54,858 bases of DNA from Bacteroidota bacterium. Its GTDB lineage: Bacteria; Bacteroidota; Bacteroidia; Chitinophagales; UBA10324. A program made the translations under genes and the position numbers. Positions within the stretch are counted from its first letter, which is position 1. The number at the start of each line of letters is the position of its first letter. Below are positions 9,242 to 18,212 of this stretch, in pieces. Location of the stretch: positions 27,501 to 82,358 of the forward strand of contig BJGQ01000009.1 of NCBI GenBank assembly GCA_014190575.1, in the 5' to 3' direction. The notes beneath the pieces were generated by a model that saw only the letters and a list, made by a program, of their open reading frames with translations, was not told the origin of the DNA and searched no databases.

Positions 9242-9646
9242 TTATTTCTTTTTTGCAGCGGCAGCCGGTGCACCTGCTTTAGGGCGCTTGGTTCCGTACT
9301 TACTGCGACTTTGTTTGCGGTCATTTACTCCGGCAGTATCCAGCGCACCACGAACAATGTGGTAACGAACACCCGGTAAATCTTTCACACGACCACCGCG
9401 AATCAACACAATGGAGTGCTCCTGAAGATTGTGACCTTCTCCCGGAATATAAGAGATAACTTCAATGCCATTGGTGAGGCGAACTTTCGCTACCTTACGC
9501 AATGCTGAGTTTGGTTTCTTAGGGGTTGTGGTGTACACTTTTGTACAAACGCCACGCTTTTGAGGACTGGCATTAAGGGCGCGAGACTTGCTCTTCGCCT
9601 TGATGATTTTACGACCTTTTCTTACAAGTTGTTGAATGGTAGGCAT
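9242..9646 (-). CDS. rpsL: 30S ribosomal protein S12
   Basis: A 134-residue protein with the decoding-site loops [16 protein letters not shown] and [14 protein letters not shown]. Both streptomycin-contact lysines are wild type, and the aspartate normally beta-methylthiolated is present in the second loop. It ends in a short lysine/alanine-rich tail (APAAAAKKK) slightly longer than in E. coli. It is the first gene of the str operon. Confidence 0.98.
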   Translation of the reverse strand: MPTIQQLVRKGRKIIKAKSKSRALNASPQKRGVCTKVYTTTPKKPNSALRKVAKVRLTNGIEVISYIPGEGHNLQEHSIVLIRGGRVKDLPGVRYHIVRGALDTAGVNDRKQSRSKYGTKRPKAGAPAAAAKKK

Positions 9647-9679
9647 TCAGGGTTATTTTACTTTATTTTTTTGGGACGG

Positions 9680-9687
9680 CAAATGAA
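9680..9687 (-). promoter_or_regulatory. possible -7 box for the str operon
   Basis: On the minus strand TTCATTTG is close to TAnnTTTG and lies about 34 bases before the rpsL ATG. The region upstream is T-rich but has no clear -33 element, so this is tentative. Confidence 0.3.
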
Positions 9688-9790
9688 AACAAAAAAACTC
9701 AAAATATCAACAATGAATTCGAAAAAGAATATTTAGGTAATAATCAATGTTTCAACTTGGTTGAAATTTAAAATGATTTCCATTTTTTGG

Positions 9791-9819
9791 TTTGCAGGTA
9801 ACTTGAAATTTTATCTTTA
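9791..9819 (+). promoter_or_regulatory. candidate promoter of the Xaa-Pro aminopeptidase gene
   Basis: TTTG at 9791-9794 and TATCTTTA at 9812-9819, separated by 17 bases, approximate the Bacteroidota -33/-7 pair. The ATG follows 21 bases later. Confidence 0.5.
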
Positions 9820-9840
9820 CCGCCCTCATAAAAAACGCAC

Positions 9841-11130
9841 ATGAAATATATACCTGCTTCCAGCTCTCTCTTTATTGAAAACCGTCAGCGCTTTGTCAGC
9901 AAGATGAAGCCGAACTCCATTGCTGTTTTTCACAGCAACGATCAGATGCCGCGCAGTGGCGACCAGACTTTTTATTTCCGTCAGAATGCTGATTTGTACT
10001 GGCTCACCGGAATTGACCAGGAAGATACCATGCTCATTTTGTATCCCGATTCTCCGCGACCTGAATACAAGGAAGTTTTGTTGATGAGAAAAACAAACGA
10101 AGTAATTGCGGTTTGGGAAGGACACAAGTACACCATTGAAGAAGCAAAGCAGGCATCGGGCGTAAAAACCATTTTATGGAACGAAGAGTTTGATACCATT
10201 TTAAATCTGTTGATGGTGTATGCTGAAAATGTTTACATCAACTTAAATGAAAATGATCGTGCTGTTATAAAAGTGCCTTACCGCGATTTGCGATTTGCCA
10301 ATGAATTGCGAAGTCGTTTTCCGTTGCACAATTACGAAAGAGCCGGAAGAATAATGAGTGAATTGCGCTCCATAAAATCAGAAGGAGAAATAAAACTGAT
10401 TCGCGAAGCGTGTGCAATTACTGAGAAAGCTTTTCACAGAGTGATGAAAGCGATGAAGCCCGGAGTAATGGAATTTGAAATTGAAGCAGAAATAATTTCG
10501 GAGTTCATTCGCAATCGTTCGAGCGACCATGCCTACTATCCCATTATTGCGAGTGGCGCGAGTGCCTGTGTGTTACACTATGTAGAGAACAATAAAGAAT
10601 GTAAGGATGGCGATTTGGTGTTGATGGATTTCGGTTGCGAGTATGCCAACTATGCTTCTGATTTAACACGAACTATTCCGGTGAATGGAAAATTTACTCC
10701 GCGACAAAAAGAAATGTACAGTGCAGTTTTGCGTGTGATGAAGCAGGCGAAAAACATGCTTCGCCCCGGAACATTATTGAACGACTACAATGCCGAAGTC
10801 GGAAAAATTATGGAAGGCGAACTCATTAAACTCGGATTGCTGAATGCGGATGAAGTGAAAAAACAAAATCCGGATGCGCCGCTTTATAAAAAATATTTCA
10901 TGCATGGCACTTCGCACTTCATGGGATTGGATGTGCACGACATCGGAAATCGTTTTGCGCCAATGAAAGCAGGAATGGTTTTTACCTGCGAACCCGGCAT
11001 TTATGTTCCCGAAGAATCCATTGGTATCAGAATTGAAAATGATATTCTGATTACTGATAAAGACCCGATTGATTTGATGAGCACTATTCCGATTGAAGTG
11101 GAAGAGATTGAAGAGTTGATGAAGAAATAA
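9841..11130 (+). CDS. pepP: Xaa-Pro aminopeptidase (M24B)
   Basis: A 429-residue aminopeptidase P. An N-terminal creatinase-type domain (about 1-170) precedes the pita-bread catalytic domain. The dinuclear metal ligands are all present: D263 and D274 (MDFG and SDLTRT), H359 (in HGTSHFMGLDVHD), E384 (CEPGIY) and E399 (RIEND). It removes N-terminal residues preceding proline from peptides in the cytoplasm. No signal peptide is seen. A T9SS gene begins one base after its stop; that gene has no evident promoter of its own and may be co-transcribed. Confidence 0.93.
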   Translation: MKYIPASSSLFIENRQRFVSKMKPNSIAVFHSNDQMPRSGDQTFYFRQNADLYWLTGIDQEDTMLILYPDSPRPEYKEVLLMRKTNEVIAVWEGHKYTIEEAKQASGVKTILWNEEFDTILNLLMVYAENVYINLNENDRAVIKVPYRDLRFANELRSRFPLHNYERAGRIMSELRSIKSEGEIKLIREACAITEKAFHRVMKAMKPGVMEFEIEAEIISEFIRNRSSDHAYYPIIASGASACVLHYVENNKECKDGDLVLMDFGCEYANYASDLTRTIPVNGKFTPRQKEMYSAVLRVMKQAKNMLRPGTLLNDYNAEVGKIMEGELIKLGLLNADEVKKQNPDAPLYKKYFMHGTSHFMGLDVHDIGNRFAPMKAGMVFTCEPGIYVPEESIGIRIENDILITDKDPIDLMSTIPIEVEEIEELMKK

Positions 11131-11131
11131 A

Positions 11132-12628
11132 ATGAAAAAAACTTTTCTGTTTGTTTTCTTTTTGTATTTGTCTAATGCAAATTTATTTGGACAACATAGA
11201 GGAGACAATTGGTGCTTTAGTGATAGTTGCGGAATATCTTTTTTAAGTGGAAGTCCAGTAAATATTCCATCAAATTTAGGTACAATTTCTTCTAGTTTTC
11301 CAGGATTTCCAACAGAAGCGACAGCAAGTATCTCTAATGAAGCAGGTAACTTATTGTTTTATGCAAATGGGAATAAGGTTTGGAATGCTATAGGTGATAC
11401 TCTCGAAACAAATTTATTGGGAATGGGATGCGGCCAAGATGCTACTAATGGATGTCTTTTTCTTCCTTTTCCAGGGAAAGAAGATTCTGTTGTAGCATAT
11501 TTCTATGTTTGGCTCTTTCCCATTTATCACCCTAAAGGTTTGTATTATACACTTCTAAATACAAATTTGAATGGTGGATTGGGTGATATTTTAACCAGTA
11601 CAATTTATACCCCTGCATTTTTAACTGATTCAGTTTCAGAACAATTGACTTCAATAAAACATGCTAATGGCCGTGACTGGTGGATTATTTTTAAAACAGG
11701 TAAACAAAATGATTATTTCAAAATATTACTTGGACTAAACGGTATCGAAAAAGTTGATTCGCAAAATGTAGGAATGAAAATAAATTTATTTAATTATGGT
11801 GAAATAAGTTCTAATCCTCAAGGTGATTTAATTGGCAGTGTCCATTTTTATGCAAGGCAAATTGAATTATTCAGGTTTGACAGATGCTCAGGTGAAATGA
11901 CTCTAATCTATGATGCACAATTAGACGATATCAACGGTGCTCCTCCATATGGCTGTTCTTTTTCTCCAGATGGGAGAAATTTTTATTATTCAGTAAGAGA
12001 TACTATTTACCAAATTCATATTAATAATAATTTTACTGTAAATAACAAAGTCATAATTGCCTCACATCCCTTTACAGTATTTCCTCCTTCCGATAGTATC
12101 TATGATTACTGGCAACATGAACTTGGACCGGACGGTAAAATATATATAATTTGTTCCAAAGAGTCTACCCCTTATTTGAATTACACTTACAGGGATAAAA
12201 ACCTATGTGTTATTAATAATCCAAATGGTATAGGAGCCGCATGTGATTTTCAACCCTGGTCTTATTATCTCGGGGGTAATAAAGTTACACTTGGATTACC
12301 TAATATGCCCAACTATAATCTCGGAAAATTAGTTGGCAGCCCTTGCGATACACTTACATCAATTCAAAATGAAAATCTAAAAACGAAAAGTATAGTTCGC
12401 ATTTTCCCTAACCCTGCAACAGAGCAATTGACAATTGATAATGGAGAATTTACAATTACTGAAATCGAAATCACTGATGTGATGGGAAGAATAATTTATA
12501 AAGAACAATCACATTCTCACTTATCAATTATCCATTGTCAATTATTTTCCGCCGGAATTTATTTTGTAAAGGTTTATATGAATGATGGAAATGTTGAGGT
12601 GAAGAAATTTGTGAAAGAACAGCAATAG
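11132..12628 (+). CDS. T9SS sorting-domain protein with N-terminal WYFG-like repeat region
   Basis: A 498-residue protein with a signal peptide (KKTFLFVFFLYLSNANLFGQ). The region GISFLSGSPV through NLLFYANGNKVWN is the opening seen in many large Bacteroidota surface proteins of the gliding-motility C-terminal type. Short repeated strands suggest a beta-propeller-like fold through about residue 410. Residues about 425-498 form a type A T9SS domain (IFPNPATEQL, then SAGIYFVKVY). It is predicted to be secreted and surface-attached; the ligand is unknown. The ATG directly follows the aminopeptidase stop with a one-base gap, an odd functional pairing. Confidence 0.85.
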   Translation: MKKTFLFVFFLYLSNANLFGQHRGDNWCFSDSCGISFLSGSPVNIPSNLGTISSSFPGFPTEATASISNEAGNLLFYANGNKVWNAIGDTLETNLLGMGCGQDATNGCLFLPFPGKEDSVVAYFYVWLFPIYHPKGLYYTLLNTNLNGGLGDILTSTIYTPAFLTDSVSEQLTSIKHANGRDWWIIFKTGKQNDYFKILLGLNGIEKVDSQNVGMKINLFNYGEISSNPQGDLIGSVHFYARQIELFRFDRCSGEMTLIYDAQLDDINGAPPYGCSFSPDGRNFYYSVRDTIYQIHINNNFTVNNKVIIASHPFTVFPPSDSIYDYWQHELGPDGKIYIICSKESTPYLNYTYRDKNLCVINNPNGIGAACDFQPWSYYLGGNKVTLGLPNMPNYNLGKLVGSPCDTLTSIQNENLKTKSIVRIFPNPATEQLTIDNGEFTITEIEITDVMGRIIYKEQSHSHLSIIHCQLFSAGIYFVKVYMNDGNVEVKKFVKEQQ

Positions 12629-12672
12629 ATAACAGGGATTGAAAAGTTGCTGAAAGAATAAATGCTTTGAAT

Positions 12673-12680
12673 TAAATTTG
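12673..12680 (+). promoter_or_regulatory. -7 box of the toxin-antitoxin pair, implying a nearly leaderless mRNA
   Basis: TAAATTTG matches TAnnTTTG exactly and ends only four bases before the antitoxin ATG at 12685, so transcription would start at or next to the start codon. The -33 element is unclear (TTGC at 12647-12650). Confidence 0.4.
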
Positions 12681-12684
12681 TGCA

Positions 12685-12921
12685 ATGGAAAACCAGGTTG
12701 ATTACACAAACATCATCACTATTGAAACAGGAAAGCGCGGAGGTAAACCATGCATCAGGAATATGCGCATCACTGTCTATGATATTCTTTCGTGGTTGGC
12801 AAACGGAATGAGCAGAGCAGAAATTATTTCTGATTTTCCTGAACTGACTGAAGATGATATTTCTGCTACCCTTCAATTTGCAGCCGACCGCGAAAACAAA
12901 GTATTATATCTTCATTCGTGA
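12685..12921 (+). CDS. DUF433 antitoxin
   Basis: A 78-residue protein of the DUF433 (COG2442) family: GKPCIRNMRITVYDILSWLA followed by EIISDFPELTEDDISA. This is a winged-helix-like DNA-binding fold that serves as antitoxin to DUF5615 PIN-like proteins. Its TGA overlaps the GTG of the toxin gene (GTGA at 12918-12921), giving the coupled translation typical of such pairs. It probably binds both the toxin and its own promoter; the latter is inferred from other toxin-antitoxin systems. Confidence 0.88.
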   Translation: MENQVDYTNIITIETGKRGGKPCIRNMRITVYDILSWLANGMSRAEIISDFPELTEDDISATLQFAADRENKVLYLHS

Positions 12922-13253
12922 AATTACTGCTCGACCAAAATATTTCCAGAAAATTAGTTGCTCGACTTTCTGAAGAATTTCCGGAATCAACACATGTTTA
13001 CCTGATAGGAATGCAAAGTGTTTTGGATTTGGGAGTCTGGAAATATGCAAGAGATAATTCTTTTACCATTGTTACACAGGATGCTGACTTTTATGAACTT
13101 TCATTGGTGAATGGATTTCCACCGAAAGTAATCTGGCTTCGGTGCGGCAACTCAACAACCGAATTCATTTATCAGCTTTTAATGAATCACAAAGAATCCA
13201 TTCAGAATTTTATTTCAGAAAATGAAAAGTTAGCGTGTCTTGAATTGTACTAA
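12918..13253 (+). CDS. DUF5615 PIN-like toxin
   Basis: A 111-residue protein of the DUF5615 (COG4634) PIN-like family. It begins KLLLDQNIS, where the aspartate is the first acidic site, and contains IVTQDADFYE with further conserved acidic residues, then PPKVIWLRCGN. PIN-fold toxins are Mg-dependent RNases; this subfamily is predicted to be one by homology only. The start is GTG, overlapping the antitoxin stop by four bases; no ATG lies near. The next gene (pssA) begins 12 bases after its stop. Confidence 0.88.
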   Translation: MKLLLDQNISRKLVARLSEEFPESTHVYLIGMQSVLDLGVWKYARDNSFTIVTQDADFYELSLVNGFPPKVIWLRCGNSTTEFIYQLLMNHKESIQNFISENEKLACLELY

Positions 13254-13265
13254 ACAAAACAACCG

Positions 13266-14048
13266 ATGAAACTCATCAAACAAATTCCGAACATGCTCAC
13301 GCTCCTCAACCTGACTTTGGGTTGCATAGGAATATTGTATGCCTTCGACGAACGATATTTTATTTTAACAAAAGCACAGCACGGAATTTATCAGACTTTC
13401 GAGATCAACAACCGGTTATTCACCAGTGGCTTTTGCATTTTGCTGGCGGCAGTGATTGATTTTTTCGATGGGTTTGTTGCACGGGCGTTGAATGCAAAAT
13501 CCGAAATCGGAAAACAGTTGGACTCGCTCGCTGATATGGTGACATTCGGTGTGTTGCCCGCAATAATTATTTATCAGTTGTTGGAACGCGCTTATTTTTT
13601 AGAGAGCGGTTCGCTTTACACCAGTAAATTATTTATGCTTCCTGCTTTCATCATTGCATGTGCCGCTTGCTGGCGCTTGGCAAAATTTAATATTGACGAA
13701 AGACAGCACGAAAGTTTTGTCGGATTACCATCGCCTGCAAATGCGATTTTCATTGCCTCGCTTCCGCTTATATATATTGGTAACGATTATGGTTTAGGAA
13801 ATCTGCTCATCAACAAATGGATTTTGTATGGCATCACTATTTTGTTTTCGTGGCTGATGGTTTCTGAACTGAAAATGTTTTCATTGAAAGTAAAATCACT
13901 CGGATGGAGAGGAAATGAGTTGCGCGTAATTTTTATTTTACTATCGTTGCTCCTGATTTTTTTCATGCACTGGACCGGATTAGCACTCTCAATAATTGCA
14001 TACATACTTCTTTCCATAATCAATTCATTCCTCGAAAAACCAGAATAA
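13266..14048 (+). CDS. pssA: CDP-diacylglycerol-serine O-phosphatidyltransferase
   Basis: A 260-residue integral membrane enzyme. The CDP-alcohol phosphatidyltransferase signature is complete: D68-G69-x2-A72-R73-x8-G82-x3-D86-x3-D90. About seven hydrophobic segments are visible, and the N-terminus (IPNMLTLLNLTLGCIGI) is typical of the type II PssA family. It forms phosphatidylserine from CDP-diacylglycerol and serine at the cytoplasmic membrane, the precursor of phosphatidylethanolamine. It follows the toxin gene by 12 bases and precedes purS by 52 bases of low-complexity spacer. Confidence 0.92.
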   Translation: MKLIKQIPNMLTLLNLTLGCIGILYAFDERYFILTKAQHGIYQTFEINNRLFTSGFCILLAAVIDFFDGFVARALNAKSEIGKQLDSLADMVTFGVLPAIIIYQLLERAYFLESGSLYTSKLFMLPAFIIACAACWRLAKFNIDERQHESFVGLPSPANAIFIASLPLIYIGNDYGLGNLLINKWILYGITILFSWLMVSELKMFSLKVKSLGWRGNELRVIFILLSLLLIFFMHWTGLALSIIAYILLSIINSFLEKPE

Positions 14049-14100
14049 CCGAAACTAAAAACTCGAAACCAAAAACTCGAAACCCGAAACAATAAAAAAG

Positions 14101-14349
14101 ATGATTTACACAGCAGAAATTAATGTAATGCCACTGAAAGAATTGCTCGATCCGCAAGGAAAAGCAGTTGTATCAGGATTAAAAAATCTCGGAATCAACG
14201 AAGCGAAAGATGTTCGCATTGGCAAGCACATCACGATTCAGATAGAAGCAGAAACAGAAAAACTTGCAAACGAAAAAGTAGAAACTGCCTGCAAAAAATT
14301 ATTATCGAATCAGGTGATGGAATATTATGAGTTCACCTTGCATTCGTAG
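14101..14349 (+). CDS. purS: phosphoribosylformylglycinamidine synthase subunit PurS
   Basis: An 82-residue protein matching PurS over its whole length: AEINVMPLKELLDPQGKAV, then NEAKDVRIGKHI. PurS bridges PurL and PurQ in the three-subunit FGAM synthase, passing ammonia for the fourth step of purine synthesis. Neither purL nor purQ is adjacent, so the complex must be assembled from distant loci. Its 3' end overlaps the next gene by 23 bases. Confidence 0.9.
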   Translation: MIYTAEINVMPLKELLDPQGKAVVSGLKNLGINEAKDVRIGKHITIQIEAETEKLANEKVETACKKLLSNQVMEYYEFTLHS

Positions 14350-15628
14350 ATTCTCATTTTCCTTTATTTACTTTCTATTCTTTGTTGAAATATTCAACAA
14401 TAAAATTTGTATTGCGCAAGATAGTGCTTTCGCTCACAAAATAATTGATACACTAACCTCTCCTTATTTCTTTGGAAGAGGATATGTAAACAATGGCAAC
14501 GCTAAAGCTGCTGCTTATGCGGCTGACCGTTTTTATGAATATGGCATTAGTGCATATCATGGCGGATTCTTCCAGTCGTTCATGATGGATGTAAATACTT
14601 TCCCCGGAAAGATGATTATGAAACTGGATGATAAAATTTTAACAACCGGAAAAGACTACATCGTTTCAGCTGAGAGCAAGAGCAAAAAGGGAAAGTTTAA
14701 ACTGGTAAAAATTGAATCCATTGCCTCCCAAAATTCAGATGGCAGTTGGCAATATGCTGTTACTGATTCAAAAACTATTTTAGTGATTGACGACAGTACA
14801 AAAGTTGGTGGTGGATTAAAATCACTTTTGAAAACAGTGGAAGAAAAAAGTTGTTTCGGCGCAGCTGGTTTCATTGAACTCAATAGCATCAAACTGACAA
14901 TGGATATGTCCATGGAAGTAAAACCGTGGATGCATCTAATTGTTTTAAAAAGTGCCTTCAACGCAAATGCACAAACTGTTACACTCGATATTCAAAACAA
15001 ATTAGTAAAAGTGCAATCGCAGAATGTGGTCGGTTACATTCAGGGTACACGCAAACCCGATTCAATGATTGTGCTCACTGCACATTACGATCACCTTGGT
15101 GGATTGGGAAATGCTACCTACTTCCCCGGTGCAAATGATAATGCCAGCGGAATTTCGATGTTGCTTTCTCTCGCAAGATATTATTCCAACATTGATCACC
15201 GACCTGAATACACTATGGTGTTCATTGCTTTCGGTGGCGAAGAAGTTGGTTTGATTGGCTCTCAATTTTTTGTTCAGTATCCGTTAATCAGTTTAAATAA
15301 AATCCGTTTCCTCATCAATATGGATATTATGGGCACCGGTGAAGAGGGAATAAAAGTGGTAAACGCAACAGAATATAAAAATGATTTTGACCGCCTTGTA
15401 AAACTCAACGACGAATTTCATTTAATGAAAAGTGTTCAACCACGAGGCAAAGCGGCAAACAGTGATCATTATCCTTTTTCAGAAAAGGGTATAAGTTGTT
15501 TTTTCATTTACACCCTCGGTGGCATCAGCGCTTATCACGATGTATATGACCGTGCCGAAACACTTCCGCTCACCAAGTTCAACGATTTAGAAAAACTATT
15601 AAAGTTGTTTATTGATAGTTGTCAATAG
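14327..15628 (+). CDS. secreted M28 family zinc peptidase
   Basis: A 433-residue exported metallopeptidase. A long signal peptide precedes IAQDS at about residue 31. The M28 zinc ligands are all present: H253 (TAHYDHLGG), D271 (GANDNASG), E305/E306 (GGEEVG), D333 (NMDIMG) and H381 (SDHYPF). An aminopeptidase acting outside the cytoplasm is the likely role. The ATG at 14327 lies inside purS (23-base overlap). It is the only start that keeps the whole signal peptide, and the overlap suggests translational coupling despite the unrelated functions. No T9SS domain is present, so it may stay in the periplasm. Confidence 0.88.
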   Translation: MSSPCIRRFSFSFIYFLFFVEIFNNKICIAQDSAFAHKIIDTLTSPYFFGRGYVNNGNAKAAAYAADRFYEYGISAYHGGFFQSFMMDVNTFPGKMIMKLDDKILTTGKDYIVSAESKSKKGKFKLVKIESIASQNSDGSWQYAVTDSKTILVIDDSTKVGGGLKSLLKTVEEKSCFGAAGFIELNSIKLTMDMSMEVKPWMHLIVLKSAFNANAQTVTLDIQNKLVKVQSQNVVGYIQGTRKPDSMIVLTAHYDHLGGLGNATYFPGANDNASGISMLLSLARYYSNIDHRPEYTMVFIAFGGEEVGLIGSQFFVQYPLISLNKIRFLINMDIMGTGEEGIKVVNATEYKNDFDRLVKLNDEFHLMKSVQPRGKAANSDHYPFSEKGISCFFIYTLGGISAYHDVYDRAETLPLTKFNDLEKLLKLFIDSCQ

Positions 15629-15691
15629 TATTTTTTCTCTGATTTATTTAAAGAATTTGTAAATCGTATTTAAACCTATCTGCTAGCTTAT

Positions 15692-15725
15692 ATATGTTGA
15701 TTACAACTATATGTTGATTACAACT
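15692..15725 (+). repeat. 17-bp tandem repeat upstream of the TonB receptor gene
   Basis: Two perfect, directly abutting copies of ATATGTTGATTACAACT (15692-15708 and 15709-15725), about 85 bases before the receptor ATG. Each unit contains an inner inverted pair, GTTG and CAAC. It may be a regulator binding site, possibly for the LytTR regulator encoded downstream, or simply a slippage duplication. Confidence 0.8.
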
Positions 15726-15810
15726 CAACCCCATTTTTCAACAGTTCAATAGTTTAATACTATTCAGTCGTATGATACACAAGTACCATTGCATCACAAA
15801 ATAATTACAA

Positions 15811-18189
15811 ATGAAAAAATTAATTCTAATTGCAATGGTTTTTACCTTTTTCGGAATCTCGAAAATTGCAATTGCACAAAATCAAACACAAATAGTTAAA
15901 GGAACCGTGCTTGACAAACAATCACAAGCCCCATTGCTTGGAGTAAATATTATAATTATTGGTACTGATCCAATTAAAGGTGGCACTACAGATATCGATG
16001 GCCTTTTTAAAATTTCGGATGTTGCTCCCGGGCGTTACGATTTAAAATTATCGTATGTTGGATATAAAGAATTAATAATTCCCAATGTAGTAGTGACAAC
16101 CGGAAAAGAAGTTTCAGTTGATATAGGGTTAGAAGAAAATGTAAATGAAATAAAAGAAATTATAGTTACCAGCAATAAGAAAAATGAAACAATCAATGAA
16201 ATGACGAGTGTTAGTGGTCGTTCGTTTTCAATGGAAGAAGTAAATCGTTATGCAGGTGGCCGTTCTGATCCATCGCGTCTCGCCGCAAATTTTGCGGGAG
16301 TGAGTTCACCCGATGATTCGCGAAACGATATTGTGATTCGAGGAAATTCTCCAAGCGGTGTTTTGTGGCGCATTGAAGGATTAAATATCCCAAATCCAAA
16401 TCATTTCTCTACTATAGGAACTACAGGAGGCCCGGTTAGCGCGATAAATACTAATGTGTTAAAAAATTCCGACTTCTTTACTTCAGCTTTTCCTTCCGAA
16501 TATGGAAACGCGAATGCAGGAGTTTTCGATTTAGGTTTCCGAAATGGAAACGCTGATAAGTTTGAACATACCATTCAGTTCGGTGCACTAACAGGAATTG
16601 AAGCAATGACCGAAGGCCCGATTAATAAATCAAAAGGTTCGTCGTACTTGCTCGCTTATCGTTATTCGTTCACTGGATTTGCGCAGGCAATCGGAATTCC
16701 AATTGGAACAACTGCTACTCCATTCTATCAGGATATATCTTTTAAAATAAATGGCGGCAATACAAAAGCAGGTCGCTTTACATTGTTTGGTTTAGGTGGA
16801 AAAAGTAAAATAGAATTTTTACACGATAAGATTGACACCACAGATTTGTTTGCCGACCCAACAAAAGACAGCGATTTTACCAGCGATATTGGCTTGGTTG
16901 GTTTGAAACATTTTATCCGTGTGAATGAAAAATCATATTTCAAAACAGTGATTGGTGCCACCTATTCTGCAACAGAATATAATCTCGATACCATTTCAAA
17001 ATCAGATGTAACTTCTTCACGCGTGTTAGAAAATAAAACAACTCACATTCATTATTCCCTCAACACTTCTTTCAATTCAAAAATAAATTCAAAGTTGTTT
17101 TTAAAAATTGGTGCGATTGCTGAAATAATTAATCTTAATTTATTTTATCGCACATTGGAAAATAACGGTGCATGGAATCAGCGATGGAATTACAATGATT
17201 TTACAGAACTGTTACAGGCATATGTGCATGTGAAATATAGTTTCAATGACAAACTTACATTAAATGTTGGAGCACACAGTCAGTTTTTAACCCTAAATAA
17301 TTCATTCGCTGTTGAGCCGCGCGTTGGTTTTGTTTTTCACGCGAATGAAAAAAATTCATTCAGCATTGGTTTCGGAATGCACAGTCAGATGCAACCGCTT
17401 GATGTTTATTTTTTCCGTTCCATAAAACCAGATGGCACTTACGACCAATCAAATTTGAGTTTAGGTTTTACCAATAGCCGACATTTTGTTTTGGGTTACG
17501 AAATTTTACCGGTGAAAGATTGGCGAATAAAAGTTGAAACATACTACCAGCAGCTTAATAATATCCCTGTTTCTGTTACACCAAGCAGTTTTTCTATGTT
17601 GAATTCAGGTGCAAGTTTTAATCCGGTTGATCAGGGCTATTTAAAAAACTCAGGTACCGGAACTAATTATGGAATTGAATTAACGATTGAAAAATTTTTC
17701 AGCAAAGGATATTATGGATTAATCACGGGCAGTTTGTATGAATCAAAATATAAAGGCAGTGATGGAGTAGAACATAACACAGCATTCAACGGGAAATTTG
17801 TTTACAATGCATTGATTGGAAAAGAAATTAAATTAGGAAAACAAAAACAAAATTCGTTTGCCATAGATGTTAAAGTCACACAAGCCGGTGGAAGATATTA
17901 CACGCCTGTTGATTTAGTCGCTTCGCAAACAGCACTTACCCAAATTTTAAAAAGTGATTCATTTGCTTTCAGTCAGCGCAATACAAATTTTTTCCGGTTA
18001 GATGTGAAAGCCGGATTTACTTTCAACAGTAAAAAACACAAGTATGCCCAATCAATATTTTTTGATGTGCAGAATGTAACCAATAATAAAAATGTTTTTG
18101 CAGAGCGATACAATCCGGTTACCAATAAAATAAATACTGCTTACCAGCTTGGCTTGTTTCCAAATTTTGTTTACAAAATTCAGTTCTAA
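15811..18189 (+). CDS. TonB-dependent receptor with N-terminal carboxypeptidase-regulatory-like domain
   Basis: A 792-residue outer-membrane protein. Signal peptide about 1-22 (ending AIAQ), then a CarboxypepD_reg-like beta-sandwich (about 27-110: VKGTVLDKQSQAPLLGVNI and GRYDLKLSYVGYKEL). A plug domain follows (about 120-240, with DIVIRGNSPSGVLWRIEGL), then a 22-strand-type barrel ending NFVYKIQF with a C-terminal phenylalanine. It should take up a substrate using TonB energy. No SusD partner is adjacent, so the substrate cannot be inferred as glycan. The next two genes encode a two-component system, suggesting regulated expression. Confidence 0.92.
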   Translation: MKKLILIAMVFTFFGISKIAIAQNQTQIVKGTVLDKQSQAPLLGVNIIIIGTDPIKGGTTDIDGLFKISDVAPGRYDLKLSYVGYKELIIPNVVVTTGKEVSVDIGLEENVNEIKEIIVTSNKKNETINEMTSVSGRSFSMEEVNRYAGGRSDPSRLAANFAGVSSPDDSRNDIVIRGNSPSGVLWRIEGLNIPNPNHFSTIGTTGGPVSAINTNVLKNSDFFTSAFPSEYGNANAGVFDLGFRNGNADKFEHTIQFGALTGIEAMTEGPINKSKGSSYLLAYRYSFTGFAQAIGIPIGTTATPFYQDISFKINGGNTKAGRFTLFGLGGKSKIEFLHDKIDTTDLFADPTKDSDFTSDIGLVGLKHFIRVNEKSYFKTVIGATYSATEYNLDTISKSDVTSSRVLENKTTHIHYSLNTSFNSKINSKLFLKIGAIAEIINLNLFYRTLENNGAWNQRWNYNDFTELLQAYVHVKYSFNDKLTLNVGAHSQFLTLNNSFAVEPRVGFVFHANEKNSFSIGFGMHSQMQPLDVYFFRSIKPDGTYDQSNLSLGFTNSRHFVLGYEILPVKDWRIKVETYYQQLNNIPVSVTPSSFSMLNSGASFNPVDQGYLKNSGTGTNYGIELTIEKFFSKGYYGLITGSLYESKYKGSDGVEHNTAFNGKFVYNALIGKEIKLGKQKQNSFAIDVKVTQAGGRYYTPVDLVASQTALTQILKSDSFAFSQRNTNFFRLDVKAGFTFNSKKHKYAQSIFFDVQNVTNNKNVFAERYNPVTNKINTAYQLGLFPNFVYKIQF

Positions 18190-18212
18190 ATCTATCGCAT
18201 TAATTTTATACC

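Noticed and set aside
14049-14100. ACTCGAAAC-type short repeats between pssA and purS
   Set aside because: Low-complexity spacer with imperfect units; similar strings occur near fusA and it has no clear function.
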